Shown: positions 1 to 13,921 of the stretch, piece after piece | Layout of the letters: each line of letters opens with the position of its first letter | How positions within the stretch are numbered: the first letter of the stretch is position 1 | Source: Stemphylium vesicarium | Taxonomy: Eukaryota; Ascomycota; Dothideomycetes; Pleosporales; Pleosporaceae | DNA length: 64,000 nt | Direction of reading: 5' to 3' | Assembly: GCA_004380135.1 (NCBI GenBank) | Contig: QXCR01000141.1 | Location: 1 to 64,000 of the forward strand | Program-made: the position numbers and the translations under genes | The notes under the pieces: model-generated | What the model was told of the DNA's origin: nothing | Databases searched by the model: none | The model's input: the letters and a program-made list of their open reading frames with translations, nothing else

Positions 1-3000
1 TAGTAGGCCTATAATAAAGTCTATAGAGATATCTAACTATAGTATATAAGATAACTCTATTACTTATATTTCTCTATAGGGTACGTAAGTACTATATTTA
101 TTCTTCTAATAGTTTATATATTTAGTAATAAAAAAAAATAACTTTATTCTTTATATAAAGAAACTTATAGTTTTACTTAGTAAGTTTTATTATTTAAGTA
201 ATACTAGAGTAACTATATATAAAGTTATTATAATATTACTTAATAATTACTTCTTATAATTCTTCTAGTATCTTATTAATAACTTATATAACTAGATTTA
301 GTATCTTTACTAGTTCTAATAATCTATTTTTATAGTATATAAGTATTATAGATTTATTAATTATCTTTATTCTTATAATATTATATCTACGGCTAAGAGT
401 ATTAGCCCTACTATTATCTTTTCTTAGTATAAATATAATCTTAAACTTATATTATCTTAGTTTCTATAATTATTAAACTTATTATTTATTAAGTACTTTA
501 ATAGTTATAAATATAACTAAGTTCTTATAATCTAAGAATATTATAAGTTCTAAGTAATTCTTAGCGTATACTCTCTAATACTTTAAATAAGTAATAATAG
601 CTAATAGCTCTTTATTATAAATATTATAATTCTTCTCTAGTCCTAAAAGCTTACGTAAATAATAGGCTATAGAATACTATTAGTCTTTATATAATTAGTT
701 AGTATATTCTCTTAATATAAAATCTAATAAGTTAGTCTTAAAGTGTAAAAGTTATTCTAATTAGAATATATAGAAGTATAGTAGTATTATACTTATATTC
801 TTAAGTATCTAGAAGGTGTCTTCTACTTCTTTACTCTATATAAATAGTATATCTTTTCTTATAAATTATATTAATAGAATAGTAATTTTAGAGTAATTCT
901 TAATAAACTATTAGTTAAAGTTTAAGAATTCTAAAAAGAATTATATTTCTTTAACTATCTTTAATAGTAGCTATTCTTTAACTATCTTTATCTTAATCTT
1001 TTCTTTACTTATATTTACTCTATTAGCTTCTATAATATATTCTAAGAAAGTAACCTCTTTCTTATAGAATTTATATTTCTCTAGCTTAAGTTATAGATTA
1101 AACTAATCTAGGTATCTTAGTACTATATAGATATATTTAATATATTCTTCTTTATTCTTAGAGTAGATAAGAATATTATCTAAGTATATAATAATAAAGA
1201 TATTTAGATAAGCTCTTAATACGTTATTAATAAGTTCTTAAAATATTACTAAGGCGTTTATAAATTTAAAAAGTATAATAGTATATTTATAATATTTATA
1301 TTTTATTTAGAATACTATCTTCTATTCTTTACTTTTTTTTATTTTAATAATGTAGTATCTATTTTATAGATCTATTACTATAAAGATTCTTACTTAAGAT
1401 AATTAATTCTAAAGTTTTATAATATTTAATAGTAGATATTAATTTTTTACTATAATATTATTAAGCTTATAATAGTTAACGTATATTTTTAGTAGTCTCT
1501 TCTTCTTTAGTATAAAGAGTATTAGAAATCCTACTAGTAAATTAGAAAGTCTAATATAGCTCTTTTTTAAGTCTTTATTTAGCTACTTTCTTAGTATTTT
1601 AAATTCTATCTCTAATAGTTAATATATTAGCTTAAAAAGTAGAGTTTTCTCTTCTTCTAAAATAATCTTATAATTCTAGAGTTAATACTTTAGTAAGGCT
1701 TTACTATCTACTACTTTTATAAAGAGGTGCTTAAATTCTTTATACTCTTTTAAAATATTAAGAGTTATATATTTCTTTAAAACTCTAACTTCTTAATCTA
1801 GAGATATTTTACTAATATTTATTAAGTTAAACTTTTATATTTTAAAGTTATTCTTATATAAGGTTTACTATTCTTTAGTAATATTATAAACTTTTCTCTT
1901 ATTTACTATTAAAGTTAGTTAATATATAGGCTAGCTTATAATTACGTTTAGTCTATAATACTTAAATAAGAACTTCTTTAACTTCTAGTTAATCTATAGA
2001 TTATATTTTTATAGCTAAAGAAGTTCTAATATAATATTATAGATAGCTAGTCTAAAGATATCTAAGTCTATTCTTTTCTAGTACTCTTAGATACTAAGTA
2101 TTATATTAGTAATCTTATATATAATCTTACTTTCTTCTAGTATTAGTTATCTATTAGTAACCTATAGTAGGTAAGACTAATATTTTTATAGTAATTAAAG
2201 TCTAGCTTTATCTACTATATACGCTAAAATATAATTTACTTCTAATTCTAAATCTACTAAAATATATATCTATACTCTATTAAGCTATACTAGTAGCTTA
2301 ATAAGTCTTAAAGGATTTACTATATTAATCTTCTTAGCTAGGCCTTCTTAGCTATTTACTAGTCTAAAAAAAACTTAGTTCTAAATCTATAGAATTCTTT
2401 TATATTATAGTACTTATCGCATACGCTACTTAGATATATTTACTAGTTATACTCTTTATATTTATAGATAGAGTTATTAATATATTATATCTTATATATA
2501 GTTTATATCTAGATAATATTATATAAGTCTTTATAACTAGGGAAATAAGTATTCTTATACTTATTTTATAAGTACTTTAGGTATATATCTTTAATATATA
2601 TATTCTATTCTATTTTATACTTAAGAAATCTATATACTCTTCTTAGAGACTATATAGATCTCTTCTTTTCTAAGTAATAGGTCTTATAGAAGTTATATAT
2701 ATAACTAATCTATAATAACTTAGTATAGTAAGAGTTATAAAAATTATACTAGTACTAGACTATAATATCTTAGCTTATCTAATTAATCTTTTATTTACCT
2801 TAAGATTAGCTTTATAATTATTACTTTTTTACTTCTTTAGTTTATAATAACTTATTATTCTAAGAGTATTATATAAACTCTTAAATATCTTATTCTAGAA
2901 TCTTAACTATCTAGCTATCTAATTCTATAATATATAGAGTTATCTCTTAGATATCTTTATTATAAGATATAACTATTAGTTCGTCTTATACTTATAGTAC

Positions 3001-3543
3001 TTATTTAATCTATTAGAGATTCTTTAGTATTAGTAAGAATTTCTTAATCTCTAAAAGAATATTTTCTTAATCTTAATTAACTTTATAGGCTAGATTATAG
3101 AAGTGCTATTATATAATTTATAGAATATTTAAAGTTTCTATAATATAATTTACTAATTTCTTATTAAGATAATAGAGTAGGCTATTAATCTATAGTAATA
3201 GTAACTCTATCTCTAGTAGGTTTATATAAGGCGTACTTAGTTAATATTTTTTCTTAAACGTAGCTATCTTATTATACTTAGTGCGTAGTAGTTCTACTAT
3301 ATCTTCTTCTAATATAGTATACTTCTCGTTAGATATAAGCGAGTTATTTAGATATTTAGTTCTTATAATAGTAAGATTTTTAATTTCTTTAAGAATACCT
3401 TCTCTATTATTTACTTAGTATTTAATTATAGGTTTTATAATAACTTCTTATAATTTATTAGCTAGTTTACTAGCCTTTCTAAGTACGTTAACTTGTTATA
3501 TAATCTTATTTTTACTATAATAGTCCCGTGCTATATAGCCTAC
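1..3543 (-). mobile_element. Ty3/Gypsy element 1, pol part (RIP-degraded, left-truncated)
   Basis: This AT-rich block, read on the minus strand, encodes a decayed Gypsy polymerase. The reverse-transcriptase active site is legible at about 1161-1201 as YLDNILIYS, where the family has YLDD. The D-to-N change is what a G-to-A transition gives. Just downstream on the plus strand, at about 1250-1400, the preceding RT segment (RTRYGHYKYTILPF) can be followed through several TAA/TAG codons. No open frame survives. Integrase should lie toward the window edge, and the left end and its LTR are outside the window. The element was later split by a Copia insertion at 3544, and its gag part resumes beyond 16,004. 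The family is certain from the motif; the exact ends are not determinable. Confidence 0.8.
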
Positions 3544-3759
3544 TATTAAATATGATGAGATATTAGATAAAAGTGATAAGTCTTAATTCTTGATTGTGTG
3601 TGGTTCTTGATAATGGTGCTATCACGATGTATATACTCTCGTGCAAGTAAGGCCGAAGTAGGATCAAGGCGGATTGGCCGACATGGCTGTAATCGACACC
3701 GATACTAAAACTGCCTGCTAGATAGCCTTTTTTCTGATAGCAACACCTACTATCTGACA
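3544..3759 (-). repeat. Copia 1 LTR (3' LTR, left copy)
   Basis: A 216-bp direct repeat that matches 15,784-15,999 at a constant offset of 12,240. About a dozen differences are visible and all are C/T or G/A. It is less AT-rich than its surroundings, so a 65-residue minus-strand frame at 3563-3760 stays open, but this is LTR sequence and not a gene. Confidence 0.92.
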
Positions 3760-3799
3760 CACCCCCTTAGCTTAGAAGCCCTATTATAAGCTACTTAAA

Positions 3800-4620
3800 C
3801 TAGTTAATTAATCTTATATTATAAGGCCTTCTAGCTGCTCCTATAACTTCTTAAGTATAACCTCCTCTAATAGGGCTTCTTTACGTTTAATAAGTTCTAG
3901 TTAATTAAGGAAACTAGCCTATTTATTAGCTAGTAGTAATTTAGTGAATCCGTCTACGATTATGTTATTAGACGGAGTATACTCTACCTTAATCATCTTT
4001 TAGGTAACTTCTTATCGTAGCTAGTAATAGTGTATATTAATATGCCGCAGCTTTGTCTAGAGTTTGGCTATATCTTCATTTACTAGTCAGATAGTCTAGG
4101 TATTATCGCACTTAATTATAATAATTAGATCGCTTAGGGTTACCTAGAGCTCCTTTAATAATCGCGATGTGAAAATTGCTTCTTTAGCTACTTAAGATAA
4201 GGTAAGTAATTCTACTTCTATTGTTAACGTTGTGACAGTATCTTGTTTGCTTGCTCTCTAGGCGATGAGTCCACTAAATAGCTTGATAGCGTATCCCTAA
4301 GAGCTTTTCCTGTCTAATGTATTATCTGCGAATGACGCGTCGCTGGCTGCCTTAAGATCTTCGCCTCTGCTAAGTTTAAGAGCCAGGGCTTTTGTTCTTT
4401 TAAGATAAAGAAGCACACGGTCAGCAGCGTCGTGATGCTCTATGCTTGGATTAACTAGATATCGAGCGAGTCGTGACGTTGCAAATGCTATGTCGGGTCT
4501 CGTGGTGACTACTACGAACAACAGCGAGCTAATCTTGCGTTGATATTGGTTGATATTAGCTAGTTCTGCTAGGCCGTCTCTTAGTTTAAGCTTAATACTT
4601 AACATTAGCGTATTATATCT
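3800..4620 (-). pseudogene. Copia 1 RNase H and C-terminal RT remnant
   Basis: Minus-strand coding remnant of the end of the Copia polyprotein. A frame open at 4297-4605 carries the RT-to-RNase H transition typical of Copia (SSLLFVVVTTRPDIAFATSRLARYL, in two parts, and SDASFADN). Farther on, at about 3930-4130, the end of RNase H is readable through stops: a HINIHYY segment in place of HVDIHHHW, then KVEYTPSNN. The N-terminal part of RT lies on the other side of the Gypsy insertion, at 12,128 onward. The gene is dead because of that insertion and many RIP-type stops. Confidence 0.8.
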
Positions 4621-4650
4621 TATGTCTTATTAGCCTATTAGTTAGCTAAT

Positions 4651-4938
4651 TGTAACGAGGCTACCTCCCTCGTTACAGCTACAGCCAAGACCAGACTTGG
4701 AGTCAACCCTAAGTCGCTTCGGACCTAATCCTAACTTAGTTCTAACTTAGCCCTCCCTAGCCTATATATATTTAAGCCTACTATTCTTTAGATATAGATA
4801 GATAGTTTTCTATAATTCTTTTATATAAGACCTATAAGTATTAATAGATCTTAGATTATAATTCTCTTACGTACTCTTATATATCTCTAAGTAAGACTAC
4901 GCTAAGTTTAGATCTCTTATCTTACCTACGTTATTATA
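4651..4938 (+). repeat. Gypsy 2 5' LTR
   Basis: A 288-bp LTR that begins TGTAACGAGG and ends TTATTATA. The 3' copy preserves the ancestral end GTCGTTACA, so this end has lost CG and CA by transition. The first 80 bases are less mutated than the rest. Confidence 0.9.
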
Positions 4939-7900
4939 TTATTATAGAAAACTTATCCTAGCTAGTAATAGCCTCTTAATAATATTATACTACTATTTAT
5001 TTTATTCTAATACGCCTCTAATTTAGTTTAGAGGTAAATATAGTTACTACTATTAACTATTTAGCGTAAATAGAATTCTATTAACCTCTTATTTACTAAA
5101 GTCTTTAGGTTTAGAACTTATTATCCTCTCGCGATAGTATTACCTTTAGAAAAGCCGCGTAGATTATACTAAGATAGAAACTTAGAGACTATAAATAACT
5201 TACTAGAATTAGAGCTAACTACTAATACTTAGTAACTTAATAAAACTATTAGGTTTAGTAAAATCTATAAGAAATTTAGTTTAGAGAACTACCTCTAGAG
5301 AGAACTAAGCTAAAGTATTAGCTATAATTCTTACTAACTTTACCTCTAATTTAGAAGTAAGCTAAGAAGAAGAAACTAAAATAACTAATAATACTAATAA
5401 GCTACTTAAAGAAATTAAAAGGCTCTAAGCTTAAGTTAGTTATTTAATATAAGAATATTCTATTTTACTTACTACTAAATTAGCTCTAATAATTACTTAA
5501 TAATCTTATAATACCTTTAGAGTAAGATTCTAGTCTAAGTCTCTCTTACTATCTAAAGTAAAACTATCTAAATATATACTAATAATTAACTACTTTACTA
5601 ATAGGAAGGAATCTACTTTCCGCTAATAGTAAGTCTTAATTAAGAATTAATTAGATATTAACTTAGACTACTATTAGAGTAAATAAGCTAAAATAGCTCT
5701 AGTTTAGAGATATATATCTAGTCTAGTAAAAGAGTATCTAGAGCTCTAGTACTTATCTAAAATAGATAATTAATAGTTTAAAAATACTAAGGAAATAATT
5801 AACTTACTTAAGTTATTCTTTATCTCTAGAAATAAGTAAATAGAAAGTAAATTAGTATTCTACTATTTATAGATAGAAAAAGAAGAAATCTTTACTTCCT
5901 TTAAGGTAAAGTTTCTTAGTATAGCTATTAAGAAATCTATATCTAAATTAGAGTAGTCCTTCTATCTTTAGAAAAAGATTATATCTTTACTATAAGTATC
6001 TAACTTAGGCTTCTAACACTTCTAGAAAAATAAATTTATACTAATAGTAGAGTATCTTACTACCTTTAATATAGAGCGACGTAATACCCCACCTACTACT
6101 ACTTTAAATTATAGTAAGATAACCTCTTATTACTAAGGCTTTAAAAAGAGACTAATACTACTATTAACCTAATCCGCGGTATAAGCGATAGAGTAGCCCT
6201 AACTACTAACTATAGAATTGCGTACGATACTATTCTAAGCCTCCTCTAGTATTAATAGAGCTCTCTTACGTACTCCTACTTCTTAACTAACTCTATTATT
6301 AGGTGCTTACTATAATTATAGGAAGACTAGTTACTTCTCTAAGAATTACTCTACGCCTTATATAAAGAAGATTAAGATAGAAGTTAAAAAATAAAAGTTT
6401 ATAGACGTAACTAAGTTCGCCCTAGATACTAACTAGTTAGGAAATAGAGATACTTAAGAAAACTCTCTATCTTAGACTAGAATAAGTATAACCTAGCTAA
6501 TATAAACTTATTAAACTTATTTAGAGGAAAGTATTTTTATATCTTAACTATACTCTACTCGCGTAGCTATAGTATTAAGTTAAACTCTTTTATTAATATA
6601 GGCGTATAAGAATTCCTATTCTTAAACTTATCTATTATCTAGCCCTTATCTAAATCTCTCTAGGTACTAATTTAACGTCTTCTATTTAAAATCCTAGTTA
6701 AAGGTTTTTAAGATTAGATCTAGATACTTATAAATAGCTATATCTAATTCTATATAAAAATTAACGGCTAAACTATCTATAATTACCTATTTATTATTAT
6801 AGATCTAGAATTATAAGATTATATTATTAGTATTAAGTAGTTTAGATAATTTTAACTTTAGCTTAATATATATTAGAATTATTTCTTCTAGCTAAAAGAA
6901 TACCCTACTACTTATAATATAGCCCTGCCCCTTCTTATAACTCTAGTATAACTAAAGTCTAGCTAGAATATAGAACTAGATATCGCTCGCTGCGACGCCT
7001 TATAGAAATAAGACGAGGCACGTAGGAACTAGAGTTTATTAATTAACTAGATTTAAGGAATTCTAAGGGTACCTAAGCTAAGAGATATTATTTTTTACTT
7101 TACTAATCTTACTAATTCTCCGCCCTCTATTAAACCTACTATTGCTCTAGTTCCGCCTTAAACCTCTAGATATTATTATATTACTTTTATCTTAGCTAAT
7201 AGATTACACTTTAATATAAAGTAAAAAGAAAATAAGTTCTTTACTACTATATTATATAAAATAGACCGCGTATTAGAGTATAAATACTCTCTTAGAGATA
7301 ATTCTAATAATATAAACTTACTTTATAACTAATTACTATCTATTTATAAGAAGTACTAAGACGTCTTTAGTAAAGCTACTACTAACTAACTCCTTAAGTA
7401 TTAATTCTATAACTATAAGATTATCTTAATAGAACCTTTACTAAACGCTTATAGTATCTTATATAAATAAAGTATTAAAGAGCTAAAAGTAATTAAGAAA
7501 TATCTATAAGATAACTTAGAGAAAGGATTTATTAAGTATAGTTAGAGCCTATTTACGTCTTCTATTCTCTATATTTATAAAGTAAATAATAACCTTAGAG
7601 TCTATATAGACTATTAGAAACTTAATACTCTTACTTATAAGGACGCCTATCTAATACTTTATATTAATAAGCTATTATCTTAACCTACTAAAGCTAAGTT
7701 CTTTACTAAGTTTAATATCTAAGCTACTTTTAACTAGATTTAAATAGACCCTAATTTAGAGGAGTATACTATCTTCTAAACCTACTATAGAACGTATAAA
7801 TATAAGGTTCTTCTATTTAGCCTATATAATAGCCTAGCTACCTACTAATAGTATATAAATAACGTTCTAGTTAATTACCTAGATAACTTCTATATTGCCT

Positions 7901-10900
7901 ATCTAGATAATATCCTTATCTACTCTAAAGATAAGATTACTTATACCCTTTACGTTAAATAGGTACTAGAATAACTACGCTAAGTAGGACTTTATATAGA
8001 TATTAAGAAAAGTAAATTCTATATAAACTAAATAAAGTACTTAGGATATATCCTAATAAGTTAAGGTTTTAAAGTTAATTCTAATAAGATATCTATTCTA
8101 TAAAATTAGAAGCTACTAATAACTATTACTAGTATAAAATTATTTTTAGAATTTACTAAATTTTATTAGTAATTCGTACTAGAATTCTTATGCGTAGCTA
8201 AACTACTTATTATATTATAGAGTCCTTTAAAACTATTTATATAAAGTTTAGAGTATTAATAAGCGTTTAATAAGGTAAAGAAAGCCTTACTTACTATTCT
8301 AACCTTACACTACTTCTACTCTAAACTAGATATAAGACTAGAGACTAACGTATTAGATAGTATAATTACTAGAGTCTTCTCTTAAAAGTAGCCTAATAGT
8401 AGTTAGTATTTTATAGCCTTTTATAATTATTACCTAATAAGAGCTAAATTTAATTAGGAGATATATAATAAAGAACTCTTTATAATTATAACTACGTTTA
8501 CTAAGTAGAAAGTAGAATTAGTTTTAATATAGACCTAAATTAAAGTACTTTTAGACTATTAATCTCTAGAGTACTTTATAACTATAAAAGTACTTAACTC
8601 TTAATAAGTTTAATAGGCTAAAGAGCTTACTTAGTTTAATTTCTAGATTACCTACACTCTTAGTAAAGATAATATCTAAGCTAATATTCTAAGCTATTAT
8701 AAATAAAATATAGAGAATTTAAGAATAATCTAAGTTAATAACTAATTATAAATTCTTTTAGGACTATACTAATTATATTCTTAAATTAACGCTAAACTAG
8801 TTATAATTTATATTACCTATACTATAGTTTAAACTATTAGTCTAAACGTTATAAAGTCTATTAATAAAATAATATCTCTTAATTCCCTATAACTAGTAGA
8901 AGCCCTACTCTAGAAGAATTAGATATTATTTATCTAAGAATAATTACTACTACTAACGTAGTACTAGATATATAACGGCCTATTACTCTTTAGCGATTAC
9001 CTATATATTACTACTAACTCCCTCTTATATACCTATCTTATCCGCGAGATACACGACTAGATTTCGTCCGCCTACCTAAGCGCTACTAAAACGTACTAGT
9101 TACTAGCCTAAAAGTATTATTAGAAGGGCATAGAAGCCACTTATAAACGCTATATATATAACTATAGTACTTACTATAGAGCGCACCTAAGATAGACCCG
9201 TACCTATAAGTTAATTTACTTACTACTAATTTCTAAAAGACTAATATAACACCTCTATATTAATTTTAAAGAATTTCCTAAAGATAAATCTAATTAGGAC
9301 TAGATTATAGTTATTATTAATTAACTATTAAAATAAGCTATCTCTATATTTTACTATAAGACTATTAACGCTAGAGGTATAGCTAACTTATTTATTTAAT
9401 AGGTATACTAATTTAGCTATACGCCTAAAACTATTATCTTAGATAGAGGTCCTTAATTCGTGTCTAGTTTCTAGTCTAAGTTCTATTAGATCCTAGATAT
9501 AAAAGTTAAGCTATTAACCGCCTACTATAAGGAAACTAATAGCTAAACTAAGATTATAAATAAGTATATTAATTAGAGGCTATAACCCTTTATATCCTTT
9601 TATTAAAATAATTAGAGTACGCTTCTACTCTTAATTAATAGAGCTTAGATATCCTTACTATACTCTACTATTAGTATATCTCTATACTAGATACTATATA
9701 GAAGTAAGTTATAGTAAAGTTAGAATTAGCCTACTACTTCTAAGTATTAAATAATTACTAATAAAGTAAACTATAAAGACGCTCTAGCCTTTACTACTAG
9801 AATATATAATACTTAGAAGGTTGCTAAAACTAATATAGAGAAAGCGTAGGACTAGATAAGATCTACTATTAATTAGTATTAGCGCCTAGTAGATTAGAGT
9901 ATAGAAGATATAGTCTATCTTAATACCTAAAACTTATTATCCTCTTATTTAAGCTAAAAGCTATTTAATAAGTAGACTAGCCTATTTAAGGTTATTAAAT
10001 AGATAGGGTACTTCTATTAATAAGATCTACTATTTAGTTCTTAGATCTATAACGTCTTTATATTTAACCTACTATATAAAGATTCTTAGAATCCTTTACT
10101 AGAATAAGAACTTCTAAAACCGCCTAGAACTCTAATTAATAGCGTAGAAGAGTGAGAGGTAGAAGAGATACTAGCTAGTAAGCTATACTACTTTAAACTT
10201 TAGTATCGTATTAAGTAGATTAGATATAATTTAGATTCTATTTAGTATAAGGCCTCTAACTTTATAGGGTCTTCCTATAAGTTATAAGAGTTTTATAAAA
10301 GTTATCTAGACTAGCTAGGCCCCCTATAAGCGCTTAATAAATAGATTAAAGCTTAGAAGAAAGGTATAGAGAATATAGATTACCTAGAGAATAATTAAGT
10401 TAACTAGTAGTATAAGAGGAGGTTACTATATAGTATACTATAAAAAGAATTCTCTTTAGCTATCTATATCTAGTCGTCCGCTCTTACTTCTTAAACGCCT
10501 TAATCGCTGCCCCTACTCTAGACTACCTCCGCGCCTGAATTAGAGAGGTTACTCTCCGACTCTATACCTACTACTATTTCTTTCCTCTCTTTCTTCTTCT
10601 AGCTCTTATTATAGCCCTTACCCCCGCGCTCTACTTGCGTCTCTAAGAAGGTAACCTAGCTATTTAGAATAGAGACCTACTTAAGAATCTATCTTAGAAG
10701 ATAATAACTAGTAGTTAATAACTCTAGAGTACTTAGGTCTTTCTTCTAAGTCTAAGTTACTTAGATATATAGACTTAGTAATTTAGCTACCTCTAAAATC
10801 TTTACTAAATCTACTACTTACTTATTATTACTATTAGAAAGTTCCTAGTACGCCTTTAGTTTTTAAAGTAAAATTATAAACTTCTTATTAATATAAATTA

Positions 10901-11224
10901 GAATCTAGAATAAGTAAGTTAAAGCTCTATAGATTAGTACTAAATACTTACTAAGTTACACGAACTCTTTTACTTAGTGTAGTACGCGCATTTCTTAGAT
11001 CCCCGCGAGGCAAACCGATACTCGACAATATGGCCTCTCGCCATGGCCTTGGCCGCCCGAAGGCACATGACCCGGTGGGCCGCCGGCAGCGCTCCGACAG
11101 GGCAGCGCACAGGCATAGTGTGTGTATGTGTGTTGTGGTGGTGTGAGATCTATACAGAGATAAAGAAAGAAGGGCTTAAGAATAGAGAGAAGAATGTAGA
11201 AGTAGCTAAGTCGTGGGACGATTA

Positions 11225-11320
11225 ATATTTAATGCCGCCTTTACCTCGATATTTAACACCGCCTTTACCTTAATATTTAACGCCGCCTTTACCTATATAT
11301 TTAACGCTACCTTTACTTAG
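11225..11320 (+). repeat. Four tandem copies of a 24-bp unit
   Basis: The unit ATATTTAACGCCGCCTTTAC plus four bases starts at 11,225, 11,249, 11,273 and 11,297, an exact 24-bp period. Copies differ mainly by C/T changes. The array lies in the untranslated 3' region of Gypsy element 2, about 130 bp before its 3' LTR. No function is evident. Confidence 0.88.
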
Positions 11321-11450
11321 ATTTTAGCTAAATACTAGCTCTTTAAGGTATTAAACTATATATAGACTTAATATATAATAATTAAAGGATAACCTCTACT
11401 AAAATAATATTAAATAAATAGGGATATTTATTTTCTATAGAGGGGGGTAA

Positions 11451-11739
11451 TATAACGAGGCTATCTCTCTTATTATAGCTATAGTTAAGACTAGACTTAG
11501 AGTTAACTCTAAGTTACTTTAGATCTAATTCTAACTTAGTTCTAACTTAGCCCTTTCTAGCCTATATATATTTAAGCCTACTATTTCTTAGATATAGATA
11601 GGTAGTTTTCTATAATTCTTTTATATAAGACTTATAGGTATTAATAGATCTTAGGTTATAATTCTCCTACGCACTCCTATATGCCTCTAAGTGAGACCAC
11701 GCCGAGTTCGGATCTCTTGTCTTGCCTGCGTCGTTACAC
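11451..11739 (+). repeat. Gypsy 2 3' LTR
   Basis: A 289-bp partner of 4651-4938. It begins TATAACGAGG (TG changed to TA) and ends GTCGTTACA. Its first half is heavily transition-mutated. Its last 70 bases are nearly pristine, the reverse of the 5' LTR, so the RIP damage is not uniform along the LTR. Confidence 0.9.
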
Positions 11740-12127
11740 TAATCTTATTAGCGTATGCGGCTTATAATAGCTAAATTATCCCCTAGGTCTAGTCGCGTAT
11801 CACTTCGACACTAAGGAACCACTAAAGGTCGTCTCCTCTAGTGCATAGATACTTATCCTATATTAGCTTAATAGCCTTTATTACTTCTTATTATTACTTT
11901 AAGTAGTACGCGATTATAATGTTATCTACGTAGAAGAAGATAATCACTCTATTCTTAATTATATAATATAGCTCTTGCGGTACTTATTTAAATCCAATTT
12001 AGGCTAAGGTTGCTGTGAACTCTTTCTACTAGAGTAATAGCGAGATACGGAGGCCGTATAGTGCCTTCTATACCTTAAGTAGAGTGCCGGGCTTCTGATA
12101 TCCTCGCGGCATCTTTATATATATCTC

Positions 12128-12520
12128 TTAATCAATTACTGCGTGCATAAACGCATTTATAACGTCGTATTGCTTTAGTTTAAGATTAAATTTAGCGGCA
12201 ATTGCTATTAGCATCCTAAATGAGCGGCCTGCTAATGTCGCTGCGTACGTGTCTTGGGCTGTGATATCGCGTTGCTGGTCTCCTCTCGCTACAAGTCTTG
12301 TCTTGCATTTATTGAGGCGGTGGTGTTTATCGAGTTTATACGTATAAACCCACATGCAGTCCAGTACCTGCTGTCCTGCTCGTTTAACTGGCGACGCTGG
12401 GATTTCGATCCATGATTTCATTTGCTTATGGCTTTCGAGGTGCGTTCTTTCTGCTTCCTTAAACATTTCGTAGAGTGGGTGTTCTTCCAGTTTTGAGTGT
12501 GCTGTAGGTAATAATGGCAA
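12128..12520 (-). pseudogene. Copia 1 reverse transcriptase N-terminal remnant
   Basis: A 130-residue minus-strand frame with the start of Copia RT: a VLDCMWVYTYKLD segment, then KTRLVARGDQQRDI, then an A-rich ATLAGRSFRMLIAIAA segment and QYDVINAFMHA. These match the family's conserved blocks (W..K.K, RLVARG, D..AF). The segment is GC-richer than the DNA around it and has escaped most RIP. It is cut off from its downstream half by Gypsy element 2. Confidence 0.82.
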
Positions 12521-13165
12521 TTAGTTGCGATGGGGTTTGATTCCTTTGGCCATTAGTCGTTTTAGCTGAGCTTTATCGATTGGCTTGCCCTTGTGTTGAC
12601 CAAAATGTCCAGCCTTAGTGCCTGCTATGAAGGCGGCTGCCTATAGGACCGTTATTAATGTAGCCTAATCGGATAGTCTTATCTTGTTATTATTATTCAC
12701 TTCTTCTTAAATAAGAAAGGCTACTAGCGGAGGAGTTAGTGGCGGCGTCGGCCATGCCTCTATAACTTTCCTCCCTTGGTGGTATCTAGTTTATTATCTA
12801 CGCGGAGTCTCCTCCTACACTATATCGTTCTTATAGAATATTTCTGTTTCTAGTTATTAGCTTTAAGTACTTAAGAGTTTAATTATTTTTACCTAAGTCG
12901 TAATTTCCTTTAGGGTGTTATGCATTAGATTATCTATTAGGTCCTTAGTTTTGCTATTAAAGATTACTTCTTCGTTAAATACTACGTCGCGGGTGCTAAT
13001 TACTTTAACTATAGATAGGATCTAAATATAGTAGATATTCGTTAACTAATATCCTATAAGATACCTAATCTAGGCTTTTAGGTCTAGCCTTTATAGCCTA
13101 GACTTTCCCTAGTGTGTATCGTCTATTATTATAAAAGCTTTACATCTATATACTCTTAGATGAGC

Positions 13166-13366
13166 TTAATTTGGTCTTTGGGGTCTGGTGACTATGCCAT
13201 TTATAGCAGCTGCGCGCGTGAAGAATATTTCGTAAGGCAATTTCCACTTGTTTGGATAGTTGGGCGTTCGATTGTATAGGTATACTGCCGCTCTGGTGAT
13301 TTCTGGCCAGAGTTCCCATGGAAGATTCGCATCTAGTCGAATTGCGCGTGCTTTCTCTTTTATCAC
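13166..13366 (-). pseudogene. Copia 1 integrase C-terminal part
   Basis: A 66-residue minus-strand frame with Copia integrase features around the third catalytic acid: MIKEKARAIRLDANLPWELW followed by AAVYLYNRTPN and LPYEIFF. This is the part where integrases show ...LP..LW.EA...A.YL.NR.P. Flanking sequence in the same frame contains TAA/TAG codons. It is a less mutated patch within the element. Confidence 0.82.
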
Positions 13367-13738
13367 ACCCCCTAAGCGTTCGGCTCCTCCGTTCTGTGCT
13401 TGCGTGTCTGGAGCGGAAGGCTCAATTCTGATCGATAGGGACGTGCACTATCTCTCGACTTCTTACTTAATAGTGACAATCTTATTATCTATCTTAATAA
13501 CTTTAACTATAATATTAAATTATTTCTTTATAAATTAAACGAAGAGACTTAAGGGGCGAATAATAGAGCGTGCTAGTCTATTGTCTTTAAAGTAGAAGTC
13601 CCACACGTAGCGGGAGTATCGACAGGTTATTAGCATTTGGCTCTTCTCTTTTGTGAAGCTGTCTGCCTCGTATTCATGGAAATCGATGGCAATTCTCTCG
13701 CCTAGGCCCTCGTCGTTTAGCCTTTGCGCTCTGCGTAT

Positions 13739-13921
13739 CTAGCGCTTTGACTTTAATCTGCCACAGGCATCGCATTGCACTGTGTTAATGCCTTTAATCT
13801 TCACCCCCTCAGATTGCTGTACGAGGTGTTCAATGGCTAAAGGCCCAGGATGTCCTAGTCGTTTGTGCCATAGTATGGCTGTTCCCCTTTGTGGTGATCG
13901 TTTGGCTCGATTCATACGCAC
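13739..13921 (-). pseudogene. Copia 1 GAG-pre-integrase domain remnant
   Basis: A 60-residue minus-strand frame containing LWHKRLGHPGPLAIEHLVQQ and a downstream C-x2-C pair (QCDACGRLK). This is the conserved GAG-pre-integrase/zinc finger that precedes Copia integrase. Its position between the gag zinc knuckle (about 14,620) and the integrase core (13,166) on the same strand fits the Copia gene order. Confidence 0.85.

Larger units (their letters stand above)
4651..11739 (+). mobile_element. Ty3/Gypsy element 2 with chromodomain, nested in Copia 1
   Basis: A complete 7.09-kb Gypsy element on the plus strand. The LTRs are 4651-4938 and 11,451-11,739. The flanking pentamers 4646-4650 and 11,740-11,744 are both CTAAT, so the insertion is a clean single event. 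A purine-rich tract with six Gs lies just before the 3' LTR (about 11,439-11,448). RT is readable at about 7894-7929 as YLDNILIYSK (YLDD with D-to-N). A zinc-binding and DDE integrase region lies at about 9050-9750, and a chromodomain-like stretch at about 10,170-10,310. All are broken by TAA/TAG codons. This insertion splits the Copia 1 RT/RNase H region. Confidence 0.9.

Noticed and set aside
11043..11225. 60-codon plus-strand frame inside Gypsy element 2
   Set aside because: It lies in a GC-richer, less RIPed patch of the element's 3' non-coding part and has no similarity to Gypsy proteins.
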